Shown here one piece after another: positions 44,092 through 53,731 of a stretch of DNA of 64,000 bases. The position numbers were made by a program, and so were the translations under genes. Numbering within the stretch: position 1 is the first letter of the stretch; each line of letters begins with the position of its first letter. The stretch lies in assembly GCA_947494565.1 (NCBI GenBank), contig CANLVG010000002.1:248001-312000 (forward strand), read 5' to 3'. This DNA is from an uncultured Flavobacteriaceae bacterium (GTDB taxonomy: Bacteria; Bacteroidota; Bacteroidia; Flavobacteriales; Flavobacteriaceae). The notes beneath the pieces were generated by a model that was not told the origin of the DNA, made no database searches, and saw nothing but the letters and a program-made list of their open reading frames with translations.

Positions 44092-46815
44092 TTAAAAACT
44101 ATAGGCCAGATTCAAGAAAAAGGTCCGTCCGTAGCCATACCAGTATTTCGGGGCAAAAGAAGGGGTTCCGCTCAGACTGTCACGGTATAACTGACCAAAG
44201 TTCCCATTTCTACTTTGTTCATAACCTCCTGTTCTAAAAGTAGCGTCGAACAGATTGTTGATACTGGCAAAAATGCTGATGTATTTCCCTTTTCTGAGCC
44301 ATGATTTTCCACCGACCAGATTCAAAAGGTATAAACTATCCAGGGGTTCTTGACGTAACAGTTTGGCGACATTTTCCTCCGTAGCATCCGGAAAAGGGTT
44401 TCCTGTATCAGGATTCAAATAGAAACTTGATGTTCTTATAATCGTTGAAATATTGGCATAATTGTCCGTTAGGTAATTGGTAGTTGCACTTACCCACCAA
44501 TAGTTAGGGTCGCGGTAATGGACACCGAACGAATAGGCCTGCTGAGGGCCTTGTGCAAGTTTGTAATCCTTGATGCGAGCCCTCCCCAAATCAACAACCC
44601 CCTCTTGATTAATATGATTTTCTTCCGCACCGGCAGTATCAAAATTTATGGATACCAACGGTTCGCTAGCAAAACTATATCTCGCCATAGCGGCAACGGC
44701 GGACAGTTTCACCATCGATGACACCTGATATTCAAGTCCCACCTCTATTCCTTTATGTAATTTATCCATGTCCGTTATCACCTCCTGTACAAAATCCGAT
44801 CCTAAACCGGCATCCACAAAAAAGAAGTTCACATCCGTTACATCTTGAAATCGCGAATAAAAACCTGTTAAGCGCCCAGTGAGTTTCGGTAACCTTAAGT
44901 AATACCCGATATCCAAAGTCGTTATTCTTTCGCTCCTAAGTTGCGGCACTACCTGATTGTTTTCTCTAGGGTTGATGAAACTATTCTGTAAAACTGGAGC
45001 TTTGGAGATTCGCGCAGCGTTCCATAGCAATGAATGTCTACCATTGAGCCTATAGCCCATCCCCCCTTTAAAATCGACATCAGTGAAACGCAGTTTTTCA
45101 CTTTTGCCCAATGAATTTGAAGGGAAACGTTGATTTTGAAATCTTCCGTTACGTTGGTATGTGCTTTTAGTGTATTGTGTTGCTAAAAAGAAATCCCATC
45201 GTTTTTTGGAATAGCGCAATTGGGCAAACGCTTCAAACTTTAGCGCCGCGGTACCGTAATCATAACCAAATCGGTCGCCCTCTTTCTTCTCCAAATCGCC
45301 ATTGATATCGTTTCTCGTATTGGAAAAGGCGTCGATGTCCATATGAGCATGTGCCCCTAAGAGATCCACAATGCTCGCATAGTTCTCCGCTTTAAATTGT
45401 TGATACGTTGCCCCGACATCAAGCTTCAAAGTGGGGCTTATCTTCATATTTCCGATAGTGTTCAGTACTATTTTTTTGGTATCGATAACATCATCTTGAA
45501 GGAGATAGGCCGCACGTTCTTCGTTAGCGGAATACACTCGACCCCAGTGCAATTGGGGTTGGCTTAGAAAACCTTGTTCTGCGGTACGTGCACTTGTAAA
45601 ATTGGCACCAATGGGGCTATTGACATAAAAGCTGGGCAAATAGCGATAATACGTGGGGTCGGGGTTCGGCGCACTGAAGTAGGCTAGCCGACTTCTTTTG
45701 TTTACCCCGAATTGATATACTATTGCGGTGTTTAAGCCGAATTTTTTCGAAGTATAAAAATGATTCAGCATCCATAAGGGTTGTTCTATTTTCCGTTCCC
45801 GCGAATTGCGAATCTTTCCATTTTGTTCTCCCCAATAAGGGTTATAACGTTTTCCTACCAAGCGAAATACCTCTTCGGTCAGGGCAGAAGAGCGTCCCCT
45901 TCGATTCGATGCCCATATGCCCGTAAAATTGAAGCTGTTTTGCGCGTTCAAGCGATATTCCAAAGCGCCAAAAATTGAATACGCATCGTAAAGCGTACCA
46001 TCGATGTACCCTTGTTTGGCCCATCTACGGGATGCTGAAATACTATAAAAAAGGCGGTTTGTATTCGCTTTCGCAGTATATGTTGCCATCAGCCTACCGG
46101 CATAGGTTCTATTGGAAAAGGAGGAAGATAATCGTGTTCCCGGTCGCAGTCCGGAAGGTCGTGTATCGATGTTCGTGCTCCCTAGAATTCCACCAAAATT
46201 ATATTCGGAAGGCTGTAGACCTTGGGTAAAATGTTGATTCCTGGTCACATCATTGAGTCCGCCCCAGTGATTCCATTGTGGTCTCCCATCTTGAAATGCA
46301 TTCATTGGCACGCCATTGATACTTACTTGTCCATATTGGGAATCATAACCCCGTACTCTGAAGAAGGCTTGTCCAAAATCGAATGCGGATCGACTCAAAA
46401 ACACATCGCGAGTCGCTTGCAAAAGTCCGGTAGAAATGGAGCTAAGCTCGTCGTCTAACAATTCTGAATCCGTTAGGGTAATGAGATTGTCAGCTTGCTC
46501 GGAACGGAAATCCCTTTCAAGAAATATCGAATTCAAATTCAGACTATCCCCCTCAACGACCACCGGAATGCGTTGGATTACATAATCCGCCAATTCCAAA
46601 TGAAGTATTTGCGTTCCGGAAGCCGAGCTATGCAGCCGAAACCATCCAGCAGAATCGGTTTGCACCGTATTCGTTGTGCCTTCAATAGTTATGAGAACTC
46701 CTTTTAACGGCTTCTTACCACGACTATCCAATACGGTACCTAGCACACTAGATTGCTGCGCATGGATTGCAAACAAGGTACAAAGCCAAAACAGAAACGT
46801 GGGGGAATATTTCAT
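44092..46815 (-). CDS. TonB-dependent receptor with carboxypeptidase-like regulatory domain
   Basis: The 907-aa outer-membrane protein has a signal peptide (LFWLCTLFAIHAQ), CarboxypepD_reg-like domain (VLGTVLDSRGKKPLKGVLITIEG), plug (FFRVRGYDSQYGQVSINGVP) and barrel ending LNLAYSF. It is coupled to the DUF5689/lamin-tail lipoprotein and divergent from a secreted nuclease-fold enzyme, so nucleic-acid products or phosphate esters are its likely cargo by context. Nothing in the protein itself names the substrate. Confidence 0.92.
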   Translation of the reverse strand: MKYSPTFLFWLCTLFAIHAQQSSVLGTVLDSRGKKPLKGVLITIEGTTNTVQTDSAGWFRLHSSASGTQILHLELADYVIQRIPVVVEGDSLNLNSIFLERDFRSEQADNLITLTDSELLDDELSSISTGLLQATRDVFLSRSAFDFGQAFFRVRGYDSQYGQVSINGVPMNAFQDGRPQWNHWGGLNDVTRNQHFTQGLQPSEYNFGGILGSTNIDTRPSGLRPGTRLSSSFSNRTYAGRLMATYTAKANTNRLFYSISASRRWAKQGYIDGTLYDAYSIFGALEYRLNAQNSFNFTGIWASNRRGRSSALTEEVFRLVGKRYNPYWGEQNGKIRNSRERKIEQPLWMLNHFYTSKKFGLNTAIVYQFGVNKRSRLAYFSAPNPDPTYYRYLPSFYVNSPIGANFTSARTAEQGFLSQPQLHWGRVYSANEERAAYLLQDDVIDTKKIVLNTIGNMKISPTLKLDVGATYQQFKAENYASIVDLLGAHAHMDIDAFSNTRNDINGDLEKKEGDRFGYDYGTAALKFEAFAQLRYSKKRWDFFLATQYTKSTYQRNGRFQNQRFPSNSLGKSEKLRFTDVDFKGGMGYRLNGRHSLLWNAARISKAPVLQNSFINPRENNQVVPQLRSERITTLDIGYYLRLPKLTGRLTGFYSRFQDVTDVNFFFVDAGLGSDFVQEVITDMDKLHKGIEVGLEYQVSSMVKLSAVAAMARYSFASEPLVSINFDTAGAEENHINQEGVVDLGRARIKDYKLAQGPQQAYSFGVHYRDPNYWWVSATTNYLTDNYANISTIIRTSSFYLNPDTGNPFPDATEENVAKLLRQEPLDSLYLLNLVGGKSWLRKGKYISIFASINNLFDATFRTGGYEQSRNGNFGQLYRDSLSGTPSFAPKYWYGYGRTFFLNLAYSF

Positions 46816-46900
46816 TTGGTCGGTTTGTTTTCAACAAAAAGTAAAATGCAATATAGTAATTAACTTACATAAATTAGATTAAATTCTTATTAATAATTTG

Positions 46901-46908
46901 TATTTTTG
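46901..46908 (+). promoter_or_regulatory. candidate -7 box of the secreted EEP gene
   Basis: TATTTTTG matches TAnnTTTG, 25 bp before the TTG start at 46934. A -33 TTTG is not clear. The 118-bp divergent region to the TonB-receptor gene is AT-rich and otherwise shows no inverted repeat I could find. Confidence 0.35.
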
Positions 46909-46933
46909 AATCTATCCTTTTGAAACACTTGTT

Positions 46934-47986
46934 TTGAACATAAAGCCCATTCTCTTTTTTGTATTAAGTCTAGGGGTACAAATCGGACTTTCCCAAGGTC
47001 AGAAGACATATCAAGTTCGTACGGTGGCTTTCTATAATTTGGAGAACCTATTTGATACGGAGAACGATTCCTTAACCTTAGACGACGACCGAACCCCTGC
47101 GGGAAAAGACCAATGGACCGTTAATCGGTATGAGAAGAAAATTGCCCATATGGCAAGGGTGCTTGCGGAAATCGGCAGGAACATCTCAACAACATCGCCT
47201 GATATCGTTGGGCTTTGTGAGGTAGAGAACAGGCAGGTTATCGAAGACTTGTTACAACATCCTTACCTCAGGGATAACGACTATAGTGTGATACATTACG
47301 ACTCTCCTGACGAACGGGGAATAGATGTAGCCTTGATCTATAAAAAATCAGCTTTTATTCCCAATTCATTCAAGAGCCATCGCCTATTGCTCTTCAACGA
47401 CGAGGGGTTTCGTGATTACACCCGAGACCAACTTGTGGTCGGGGGCCATTTGGACAATGAAGAAGTACATTTTTTAGTAAATCATTGGCCTTCAAGAAGT
47501 GGTGGGGAAGCAAGAAGTAGACCCAACCGAATCGCCGCTGCCAAACTCAACAAGCGCATTATCGACTCGATTACGGCATTTGACGCAGATGCCAAAATCA
47601 TCAGTATGGGTGATTTTAATGATGACCCTATCAATGATAGCTTTAAAAAGATTCTTAGAACCTCGGACGGATCCAAAGCAGCTGTTGGGACTGTTGGCTT
47701 ATTCAATCCCATGGAACGACTTTTTAAAAAAGGAGTAGGCTCTTTGGCCTATCGAGACAAATGGAACCTATTCGACCAAATCTACTGCACTATGAACTTT
47801 ATTTCCGAGGATAAGAAAAAGTACTCTTTTTGGAAAGCAGGTGTTTACAGCCCTGAATATTTGATAGACCCTTCTGGAAAGTATAAAGGCTATCCGCTGC
47901 GCACCTATGCCGCAGGAAGCTATATTGGCGGGTATTCGGATCACTTTCCGGTGTACTTGTATTTGATACGAAAAGTGAAATCGTAA
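46934..47986 (+). CDS. secreted endonuclease/exonuclease/phosphatase-family protein
   Basis: The 350-aa protein has a signal peptide (PILFFVLSLGVQIGLSQ) and the EEP fold: RTVAFYNLENLFDTEND with the first Asn/Asp site, GLCEVENRQV with the metal Glu, VNHWPSRSGGE, SMGDFNDDP and the C-terminal GYSDHFPVYLYL with the catalytic Asp-His. This matches extracellular nucleases or phosphodiesterases more than repair enzymes. The start is a TTG at 46934, because no ATG gives the signal peptide. It is divergent from a TonB-receptor and DUF5689/lamin-tail operon, which fits extracellular DNA degradation and product uptake. Confidence 0.87.
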   Translation: MNIKPILFFVLSLGVQIGLSQGQKTYQVRTVAFYNLENLFDTENDSLTLDDDRTPAGKDQWTVNRYEKKIAHMARVLAEIGRNISTTSPDIVGLCEVENRQVIEDLLQHPYLRDNDYSVIHYDSPDERGIDVALIYKKSAFIPNSFKSHRLLLFNDEGFRDYTRDQLVVGGHLDNEEVHFLVNHWPSRSGGEARSRPNRIAAAKLNKRIIDSITAFDADAKIISMGDFNDDPINDSFKKILRTSDGSKAAVGTVGLFNPMERLFKKGVGSLAYRDKWNLFDQIYCTMNFISEDKKKYSFWKAGVYSPEYLIDPSGKYKGYPLRTYAAGSYIGGYSDHFPVYLYLIRKVKS

Positions 47987-48054
47987 AGAGCGTATTTCTT
48001 CTAGTCAGAAGATCATAGACGATTTCAATTCCAGCTCACTATTCAATTAAAAGT

Positions 48055-48642
48055 TTATAGCTCTGTAATCATAAGATTGCGCCACTTCACTTTAATACCA
48101 CCTCCATCATGAATCTGAAGGGCTACCGAGCCTTCGCCCGCACCGATTTTTTCATCGGTTAGGGTAATCATTTCAGTACCGTTGAGCCAAGACGTAATGG
48201 TCGCCCCGTCCACACGGATTTTCATGGTATTCCATTCCCCCTCTTTCAGGGCTTTGTCTTTTTCCGGTTCGGGTTTGATCAACCAACCTCTGCCATAGGA
48301 CTCATAAACGCCTCCTGTGTCGTGACCTGGGGGAGCTACCTCTACTTGCCAGCCACTGACTTTTGTACCTTCAACAGTAGACCGGATAAATACGCCGCTA
48401 TTACCGTCGGCTTCTTGTTTGAACTCCAACGTGAGTTCGAAATCTTTGTAGTGCTTATCCGTAGCCAAGTAGCCATATTGCTCGTCAGGGCCGCTTTCAC
48501 AGATTAAAAGGCCCTCATAGACATACCACTTTTCGGTACCATAGATGGTCCATCCATCTAGGTTTTCACCATTAAAAAGTGATTTTTGTGCGGTTAGTTG
48601 TATCGAAAAGACAAGTACTATTAAGAAAAGTAACTTTTTCAT
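48055..48642 (-). CDS. secreted DUF1080 protein (3-keto-disaccharide hydrolase-like)
   Basis: The start at 48642 gives a 195-aa protein with signal peptide (LLFLIVLVFSIQLTAQ) and the DUF1080 lectin-like fold: LFNGENLDGWTIYGTEKW, YLATDKHYKDFELTLEFKQEADGNSG and VALQIHDGGGIKVKWRNL. Members include 3-keto-glucoside hydrolases; many are secreted glycan-binding or hydrolytic proteins of Bacteroidota and Planctomycetota. An upstream ATG (48666) would add eight residues before the signal. It lies after a four-helix membrane gene on the same strand (60 bp). The sugar is unknown. Confidence 0.9.
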   Translation of the reverse strand: MKKLLFLIVLVFSIQLTAQKSLFNGENLDGWTIYGTEKWYVYEGLLICESGPDEQYGYLATDKHYKDFELTLEFKQEADGNSGVFIRSTVEGTKVSGWQVEVAPPGHDTGGVYESYGRGWLIKPEPEKDKALKEGEWNTMKIRVDGATITSWLNGTEMITLTDEKIGAGEGSVALQIHDGGGIKVKWRNLMITEL

Positions 48643-48702
48643 TTTATCGTAGTGTTTTTGACTCAAAAGATTCCTACCGAGGATGGAATGCCTTTGAAAG
48701 TT

Positions 48703-49140
48703 TTAATTGAACCATTGGCCCCAGGGAATTCGGCTCAAGATCAAGACAAGGCCTAGTCCGTAGAATATAGCAATACTTTTGAATTTCTTTTTCCCTTCCA
48801 TAAACTTCTTATGTCGAGACCACCCCACCGTAATCAAGACGATCGCAATGATATTGATAAAAGGGTGCTCTACAGCCAATAATCGCGCTGCGGAGTTCAT
48901 ACCACCCATACCCAATTCTTGAACGGCTTGAAGGCCATTACTGGAAACAAAATATAGAATCAGGCCAAGCACCAACTGTATATGTGACAGGATCAGTGCA
49001 AAGAGGCTCATACGATAGTCTTTCTCTAATGTAAACATCTTATTGCCCATAAGGCCGCTAATCGCGTTTAAAACAGCTAGTATCAGTATCGCCAGAACAG
49101 CATAGGCAAAATACGAATGAATGTTTTGTAGTATTTCCAT
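48703..49140 (-). CDS. four-helix membrane protein, cytochrome b-like annotation in relatives
   Basis: The 145-aa protein has four hydrophobic segments (YFAYAVLAILILAVLNAISG; MSLFALILSHIQLVLGLILY; FINIIAIVLITVGWS; IAIFYGLGLVLILSR). The His residues in HSYFAYA, LSHIQLV and VEHPFIN could hold heme, and relatives are often labelled cytochrome b, but I see no firm motif. It lies after a terminator that closes the TonB-receptor gene, so it has its own promoter. Function uncertain. Confidence 0.7.
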   Translation of the reverse strand: MEILQNIHSYFAYAVLAILILAVLNAISGLMGNKMFTLEKDYRMSLFALILSHIQLVLGLILYFVSSNGLQAVQELGMGGMNSAARLLAVEHPFINIIAIVLITVGWSRHKKFMEGKKKFKSIAIFYGLGLVLILSRIPWGQWFN

Positions 49141-49180
49141 TGGTTTATTTTAGAGAGGTAAAATACGAATTCTTAAGGCA

Positions 49181-49210
49181 TAAAAAAACCCCGACATTGC
49201 TGTCGGGGTT
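49181..49210 (-). terminator. Rho-independent terminator after the TonB-receptor gene
   Basis: AACCCCGACA and TGTCGGGGTT (49187-49210) form a perfect 10-bp stem with a 4-nt loop. On the minus strand it is followed by seven T. It is 22 bp past the receptor stop, one of the strongest terminators in the window. Confidence 0.85.
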
Positions 49211-49231
49211 CTTTATTCTATGATTAGTCGC

Positions 49232-51805
49232 CTAGAAGTTGTATCGTAGCGAAACATTATAGGTGATACCATTGGTATTGAACAGTCCAAATCTATCCGA
49301 TTGTTGAATACGGACTTCATCGAAAAGGTTAAACACATTACCACGTAGGCTCAATTGGTTTTCCCCTAAGGCAAAGTTATAGGTAACTCCTAAATCGGTC
49401 AAAGAGTATGAATCAAGATAGCCTACATTCTCTACCTGCACGCTTGCTCCGTCATTCAACCACAAGCGGTCGAAATAATTCAGGTTTCCATCAAAGGAAA
49501 GTGCTTCCAGTGCTTGGTATCGAAAGCTCAGACCAGCAGTAAATTGAGGGGCATTGGTCACTTTAACACCTTCTCTATTGGTGCCTGGGTTTTCAGAAAC
49601 CAACTGACCTGTATCATCGTTGTAAATGGCCACATCGGATGTGCCATCAAACTGCCAACTACCTGCAGAGAGGTATCCGTTGACTCTTAACTTTCCTTGA
49701 ATATTATACTCCAAATCCAATTCGGCACCACGGTGAATTTGACGTACTCCCCTATCGAAAATATTCAAGAAAATATCGTCACTATCGTCATCGGGCGTGC
49801 CGTTCTCGTCTACATCGGTTCCAGTGATTACCCTGTTGTCCCAATCAGTAATATAGAAATTGAAGTTGGCTTTGAATCCTCCTGAAAAATACTTGTAACC
49901 AACTTCGATTCCCGTGATTTCTTCGTTGTCCACTTCCGGATTATCAAAAATATCATTGGATTCCCTGATGTTCACAAAAATATTATCAAGGAACGGTTGA
50001 CGTGAATAATACCCAACATTGGAGAATATCTTATGATTTTCGGCAATGTCGAAAGACCAGCCGGCTTTTAGGTTGTATCCGATTTTGGCCAATTTTTCAG
50101 ATTCACCGAGCCCTTCGCCCTCAAATCGACCAGTTCTTTGGTATGATTGGTTGGACAAAGCTCCTTGGGCGTACACTGTAAAACGGTCCGCCGCATATTC
50201 AATTTGAGAGAAAATACCTTGGTAGTTGATATTCTCGGAATAATCGTAATCTATTCGCTGTCCTTCATCCGCAAAATTGAATAATGATGCCCACGGTGTT
50301 GGATTGTATGTTTCCGTAACGGTTGCACCATCTGGTCTATCACCCGTCCAACCCGTCAAACCGTACAAATCGGCAACTTGTCTGAAGTGATCTCCAGTAT
50401 AGAATCTCAAATCAGTACCAAAGCTAAAATTGATTCTGTCATTTAGCTGTGTATTGAAGTTCGAAACCAGGCCATACCATTGGTGATTATTCACCGAAGA
50501 CCTTCTGATATAGACGTCATCTCGGCTTCCACCTGTACCGGCAGCCGTATTTTGAGCCTGTATGGCGGCATAATCTACCTGACCAAATAAGGGTCCATCA
50601 CCATCAGGGTCAGCAGTTCGAATGCGTCCAAAACCTCTTGGTCCGGTTCCACCTCCGCGACCCCAAGACGCATAAGCGACAGTTGCCAATTCAGAATTCT
50701 CAGAAATAGTATAATCCCAGTTAAAGTTGAAGACCGGCTTGTGGTAGTAATTGGTTCTTTCCGATTCGATTCCATCTTCCGTAAAGCCCCAGTGCTGATT
50801 GAATTTTGGGTTGGCTTCCAGAATCTCTTCACTCTGCGACCAACGCTGACCGTGCTGTTGCGGTGCTCCGGTCAATAGTACGTTAAACGCGTGAGTGTCA
50901 TTTGGTTTATATCCAGCGGCGAAATAATAGGTTTGGCCACTTCCAAAGGTTCCCTCTGCCCATTTTCTATGTCCTTGCCAATGGTCTAACAATACGGAAA
51001 ATGACCAGCCTTTATCATTGATTCCCGAATCGTAGGAGGCAGTCGTTTTAAAGTAACTATCGTTTGCACCCATCATACGCACAAAACCACCTTTTTCCCT
51101 CTCAGCGGATTTCATCACCAAATTGATGGTTCCCCCAACGGAAGAAATGGCTAAGCGAGATGACCCTAGTCCCCTTTGGACCTGCACGCCATTTGCGATA
51201 TCCGCAATTCCTGCCCAGTTAGACCAATATACACGACCATCTTCCATACCGTTCACAGGCTGTCCATTCAATAGGGTCGCGATGTTGATTTGATCGAATC
51301 CCCTCAGAAATAACTGGGAATCACCAAAACCGGTTTGTCCTGAAACGAAAGCGGAGGGTGTACTTTTAATGATTTCCGGTACCTCAACATTACCTACCGC
51401 TTTTTCTTGTATCACACTTTTGGTTATCGTGGATACGGCAACAGGTGTATTACGCTTTTCGGCCAAATCGATAAGTCCTGAACCGATGACCACAACACCT
51501 TCTAATTCTTCGGCATCCGGTTGTAAAACAACTTCCCCGATAGAACCCATCGATGTGAAAGACACTTTCTTGGTCACAAAACCGATATAGGAAAAGACAA
51601 GTGTTCCGCTATCTTCTGAAACTTCCAAGGTGAAATTTCCATCAAAATCAGTCGAGGCACCCGTCTTGGTTCCTTCAACAACCACACTCGCACCGGGCAA
51701 GGGTTCGTTAAGCTCACCGTCAAGAACGGTTCCGGTAATAGTTCCTTGCGAAAATGCAATGGCGGACATAAGGGACACAACCATCGCGATGTACATTTTT
51801 TTCAT
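49232..51805 (-). CDS. TonB-dependent receptor with carboxypeptidase-like regulatory domain
   Basis: The 857-aa protein has a signal peptide (VVSLMSAIAFSQ), CarboxypepD_reg-like domain (ITGTVLDGELNEPLPGASVV), plug (FLRGFDQINIATLLNGQPVNG) and barrel ending SLRYNF. It has no SusD-like or other lipoprotein partner beside it, since a terminator follows directly. The plug and barrel resemble the iron- or vitamin-type receptors more than SusC, but the cargo is unknown. The 175-bp upstream region holds a TAAATTTG box. Confidence 0.92.
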   Translation of the reverse strand: MKKMYIAMVVSLMSAIAFSQGTITGTVLDGELNEPLPGASVVVEGTKTGASTDFDGNFTLEVSEDSGTLVFSYIGFVTKKVSFTSMGSIGEVVLQPDAEELEGVVVIGSGLIDLAEKRNTPVAVSTITKSVIQEKAVGNVEVPEIIKSTPSAFVSGQTGFGDSQLFLRGFDQINIATLLNGQPVNGMEDGRVYWSNWAGIADIANGVQVQRGLGSSRLAISSVGGTINLVMKSAEREKGGFVRMMGANDSYFKTTASYDSGINDKGWSFSVLLDHWQGHRKWAEGTFGSGQTYYFAAGYKPNDTHAFNVLLTGAPQQHGQRWSQSEEILEANPKFNQHWGFTEDGIESERTNYYHKPVFNFNWDYTISENSELATVAYASWGRGGGTGPRGFGRIRTADPDGDGPLFGQVDYAAIQAQNTAAGTGGSRDDVYIRRSSVNNHQWYGLVSNFNTQLNDRINFSFGTDLRFYTGDHFRQVADLYGLTGWTGDRPDGATVTETYNPTPWASLFNFADEGQRIDYDYSENINYQGIFSQIEYAADRFTVYAQGALSNQSYQRTGRFEGEGLGESEKLAKIGYNLKAGWSFDIAENHKIFSNVGYYSRQPFLDNIFVNIRESNDIFDNPEVDNEEITGIEVGYKYFSGGFKANFNFYITDWDNRVITGTDVDENGTPDDDSDDIFLNIFDRGVRQIHRGAELDLEYNIQGKLRVNGYLSAGSWQFDGTSDVAIYNDDTGQLVSENPGTNREGVKVTNAPQFTAGLSFRYQALEALSFDGNLNYFDRLWLNDGASVQVENVGYLDSYSLTDLGVTYNFALGENQLSLRGNVFNLFDEVRIQQSDRFGLFNTNGITYNVSLRYNF

Positions 51806-51898
51806 TTGTTCTAGTGTTTATTTAAGTTCTCAATTTTGCTGCAAATGTGTCACTTTTTTTGACCTTTCGCTTTAAGGCAAAGTTAAATTCGCAACATG

Positions 51899-51906
51899 CA
51901 AATTTA
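51899..51906 (-). promoter_or_regulatory. candidate -7 box upstream of the TonB-receptor gene
   Basis: On the minus strand TAAATTTG fits TAnnTTTG, about 95 bp before the receptor ATG, leaving a long 5' UTR. No good -33 element. Confidence 0.3.
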
Positions 51907-51980
51907 ACACTTATTTAGCATTTGAGGTTAAAAATCCAACGAAGTTATTCAGGGTTGTTAAAAATTACCAGAATGGCATT

Positions 51981-53618
51981 TTAGCCCTTAAAAGATTTTA
52001 ACAATTGCAATGTAGAACTGTCATGATCACCGATTTCAGAACCATTGATATCAGCTAGGATCGTATTCGCCAATTGTTTCCCTAATTCTACGCCCCATTG
52101 GTCGTAGCTAAAGATATTCCAAATGACGCCCTGTACGAATATCTTATGCTCATACATCGCGATCAAGGCCCCTAAACTGCGTGGGGTAAGTTTATCGATG
52201 AGAATGGTGTTTGTGGGCCTATTGCCTTCAAAGACCTTAAAAGGGAGTAGTGCCTCCAACTCATTGGTCGGTACTCCTTTGGCCTCCAGTTCTGCGCGTA
52301 CCTCTTGTGCTGTCTTGCCGTTCATCAAGGCCTCGGTCTGGGCAAAAAAGTTGGCCATGAGCTTGTTGTGATGATCGGTATCTCCGTGTAAGGACTCTTT
52401 GAATCCGATAAAATCGGCAGGGATCAACTTGGTACCCTGATGGATCAATTGAAAGAACGCATGTTGCGAGTTCGTGCCGGGTTCACCCCATATGATCGTA
52501 CCTGTTTGATAATTGACATGATGACCCGCTCGATCTACACTTTTACCATTACTCTCCATAATACCTTGCTGCAGATAGGCCGAAAAACGACTTAAGTATT
52601 GTGAATATGGAATGATCGCTTCGGTCTCGGCATCGTAGAAGTTGTTATACCACACACTTAACAAGGCCAGAACAACCGGAATATTCGTTTCAAAGTCGGC
52701 CGTTCTGAAATGTTCATCCATCTCATTCGCACCCGTCAAGAGGGCATCGAAATTCTCAAAACCTACGGCCAACGCAATAGAAAGACCAACGGCACTCCAT
52801 AAAGAGAAGCGACCGCCCACCCAATCCCACATAGGGAAAACGTTTTCTTGGGCAATCCCAAATTCCGCAATTTTCACCGTATTTGTAGAAACTGCAGCAA
52901 AATGCTTTGGAATATCTTCTTGTGTGGCGCTCTTAAGAAACCACTTTTTTATCGTAGTAGCGTTGCTAAGGGTCTCTTGAGTCGTAAATGTTTTGGACAC
53001 CACTACAAAGAGGGTCGTCTCTGGGTTCAGTTCTCTCAATACCTCATGTACATGATCCCCGTCAACATTACTTACAAAATGAACTTTTAGATGGTTCTTG
53101 TAAAACTTCAACGCATCGGTCACCATTGCCGGACCAAGATCAGAACCTCCGATTCCGATGTTTACCACATCCGTAAATTGCTTTCCGGTATACCCTTTTT
53201 TATCTCCCAAGATGACCGACTCGGTGAAGGTCTTGATTTTGCGCTTCACCTCATATACCTCCTCAACGACATTTTTTCCGTCTACCCAGACCTCATCGTC
53301 CTCTTTGGTTCGTAAGGCCGTATGTAACACGGCTCGGTCCTCGGTTTGATTGATATGTTCGCCCCCGAAATACTTATGAATCGCATCTTTCAGTTGTACT
53401 TCATTGGCCAATTTCACCAAAAGTCGGAGTGTTTCCCCAGAAATTTTGTTCTTGGAGAAATCGACCAAAAATTCATTCCATTTTATGGTGAAGTCACCCG
53501 CTCTATTTTCGTGCGACGCGAAATAGTCTTTGAGATGTATCTCTTTCGATGTATCGTAATGATCTGAAAGTGCGTTCCAAGCACTTAAAATGGTAGGGTT
53601 GTTGTTCTGTAACGCCAT
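51981..53618 (-). CDS. pgi: glucose-6-phosphate isomerase
   Basis: Pgi interconverts glucose-6-phosphate and fructose-6-phosphate in glycolysis and gluconeogenesis. The 545-aa protein has the two SIS domains with [49 protein letters not shown] and the C-terminal signature [11 protein letters not shown]. It is cytoplasmic and dimeric in relatives. It stands alone, with 112 bp to the M23 gene, and is not part of a sugar operon. Confidence 0.97.
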   Translation of the reverse strand: MALQNNNPTILSAWNALSDHYDTSKEIHLKDYFASHENRAGDFTIKWNEFLVDFSKNKISGETLRLLVKLANEVQLKDAIHKYFGGEHINQTEDRAVLHTALRTKEDDEVWVDGKNVVEEVYEVKRKIKTFTESVILGDKKGYTGKQFTDVVNIGIGGSDLGPAMVTDALKFYKNHLKVHFVSNVDGDHVHEVLRELNPETTLFVVVSKTFTTQETLSNATTIKKWFLKSATQEDIPKHFAAVSTNTVKIAEFGIAQENVFPMWDWVGGRFSLWSAVGLSIALAVGFENFDALLTGANEMDEHFRTADFETNIPVVLALLSVWYNNFYDAETEAIIPYSQYLSRFSAYLQQGIMESNGKSVDRAGHHVNYQTGTIIWGEPGTNSQHAFFQLIHQGTKLIPADFIGFKESLHGDTDHHNKLMANFFAQTEALMNGKTAQEVRAELEAKGVPTNELEALLPFKVFEGNRPTNTILIDKLTPRSLGALIAMYEHKIFVQGVIWNIFSYDQWGVELGKQLANTILADINGSEIGDHDSSTLQLLKSFKG

Positions 53619-53731
53619 TGTATACGCTTAGGGGTTATCGTTTACTCACGTATCCTTTTCTTGAAAGGAAAGTGCAAAAGTAACCATAATCCCAATACGT
53701 CAGAAAGGGGTAACGAAATGGCAAAGGATTA

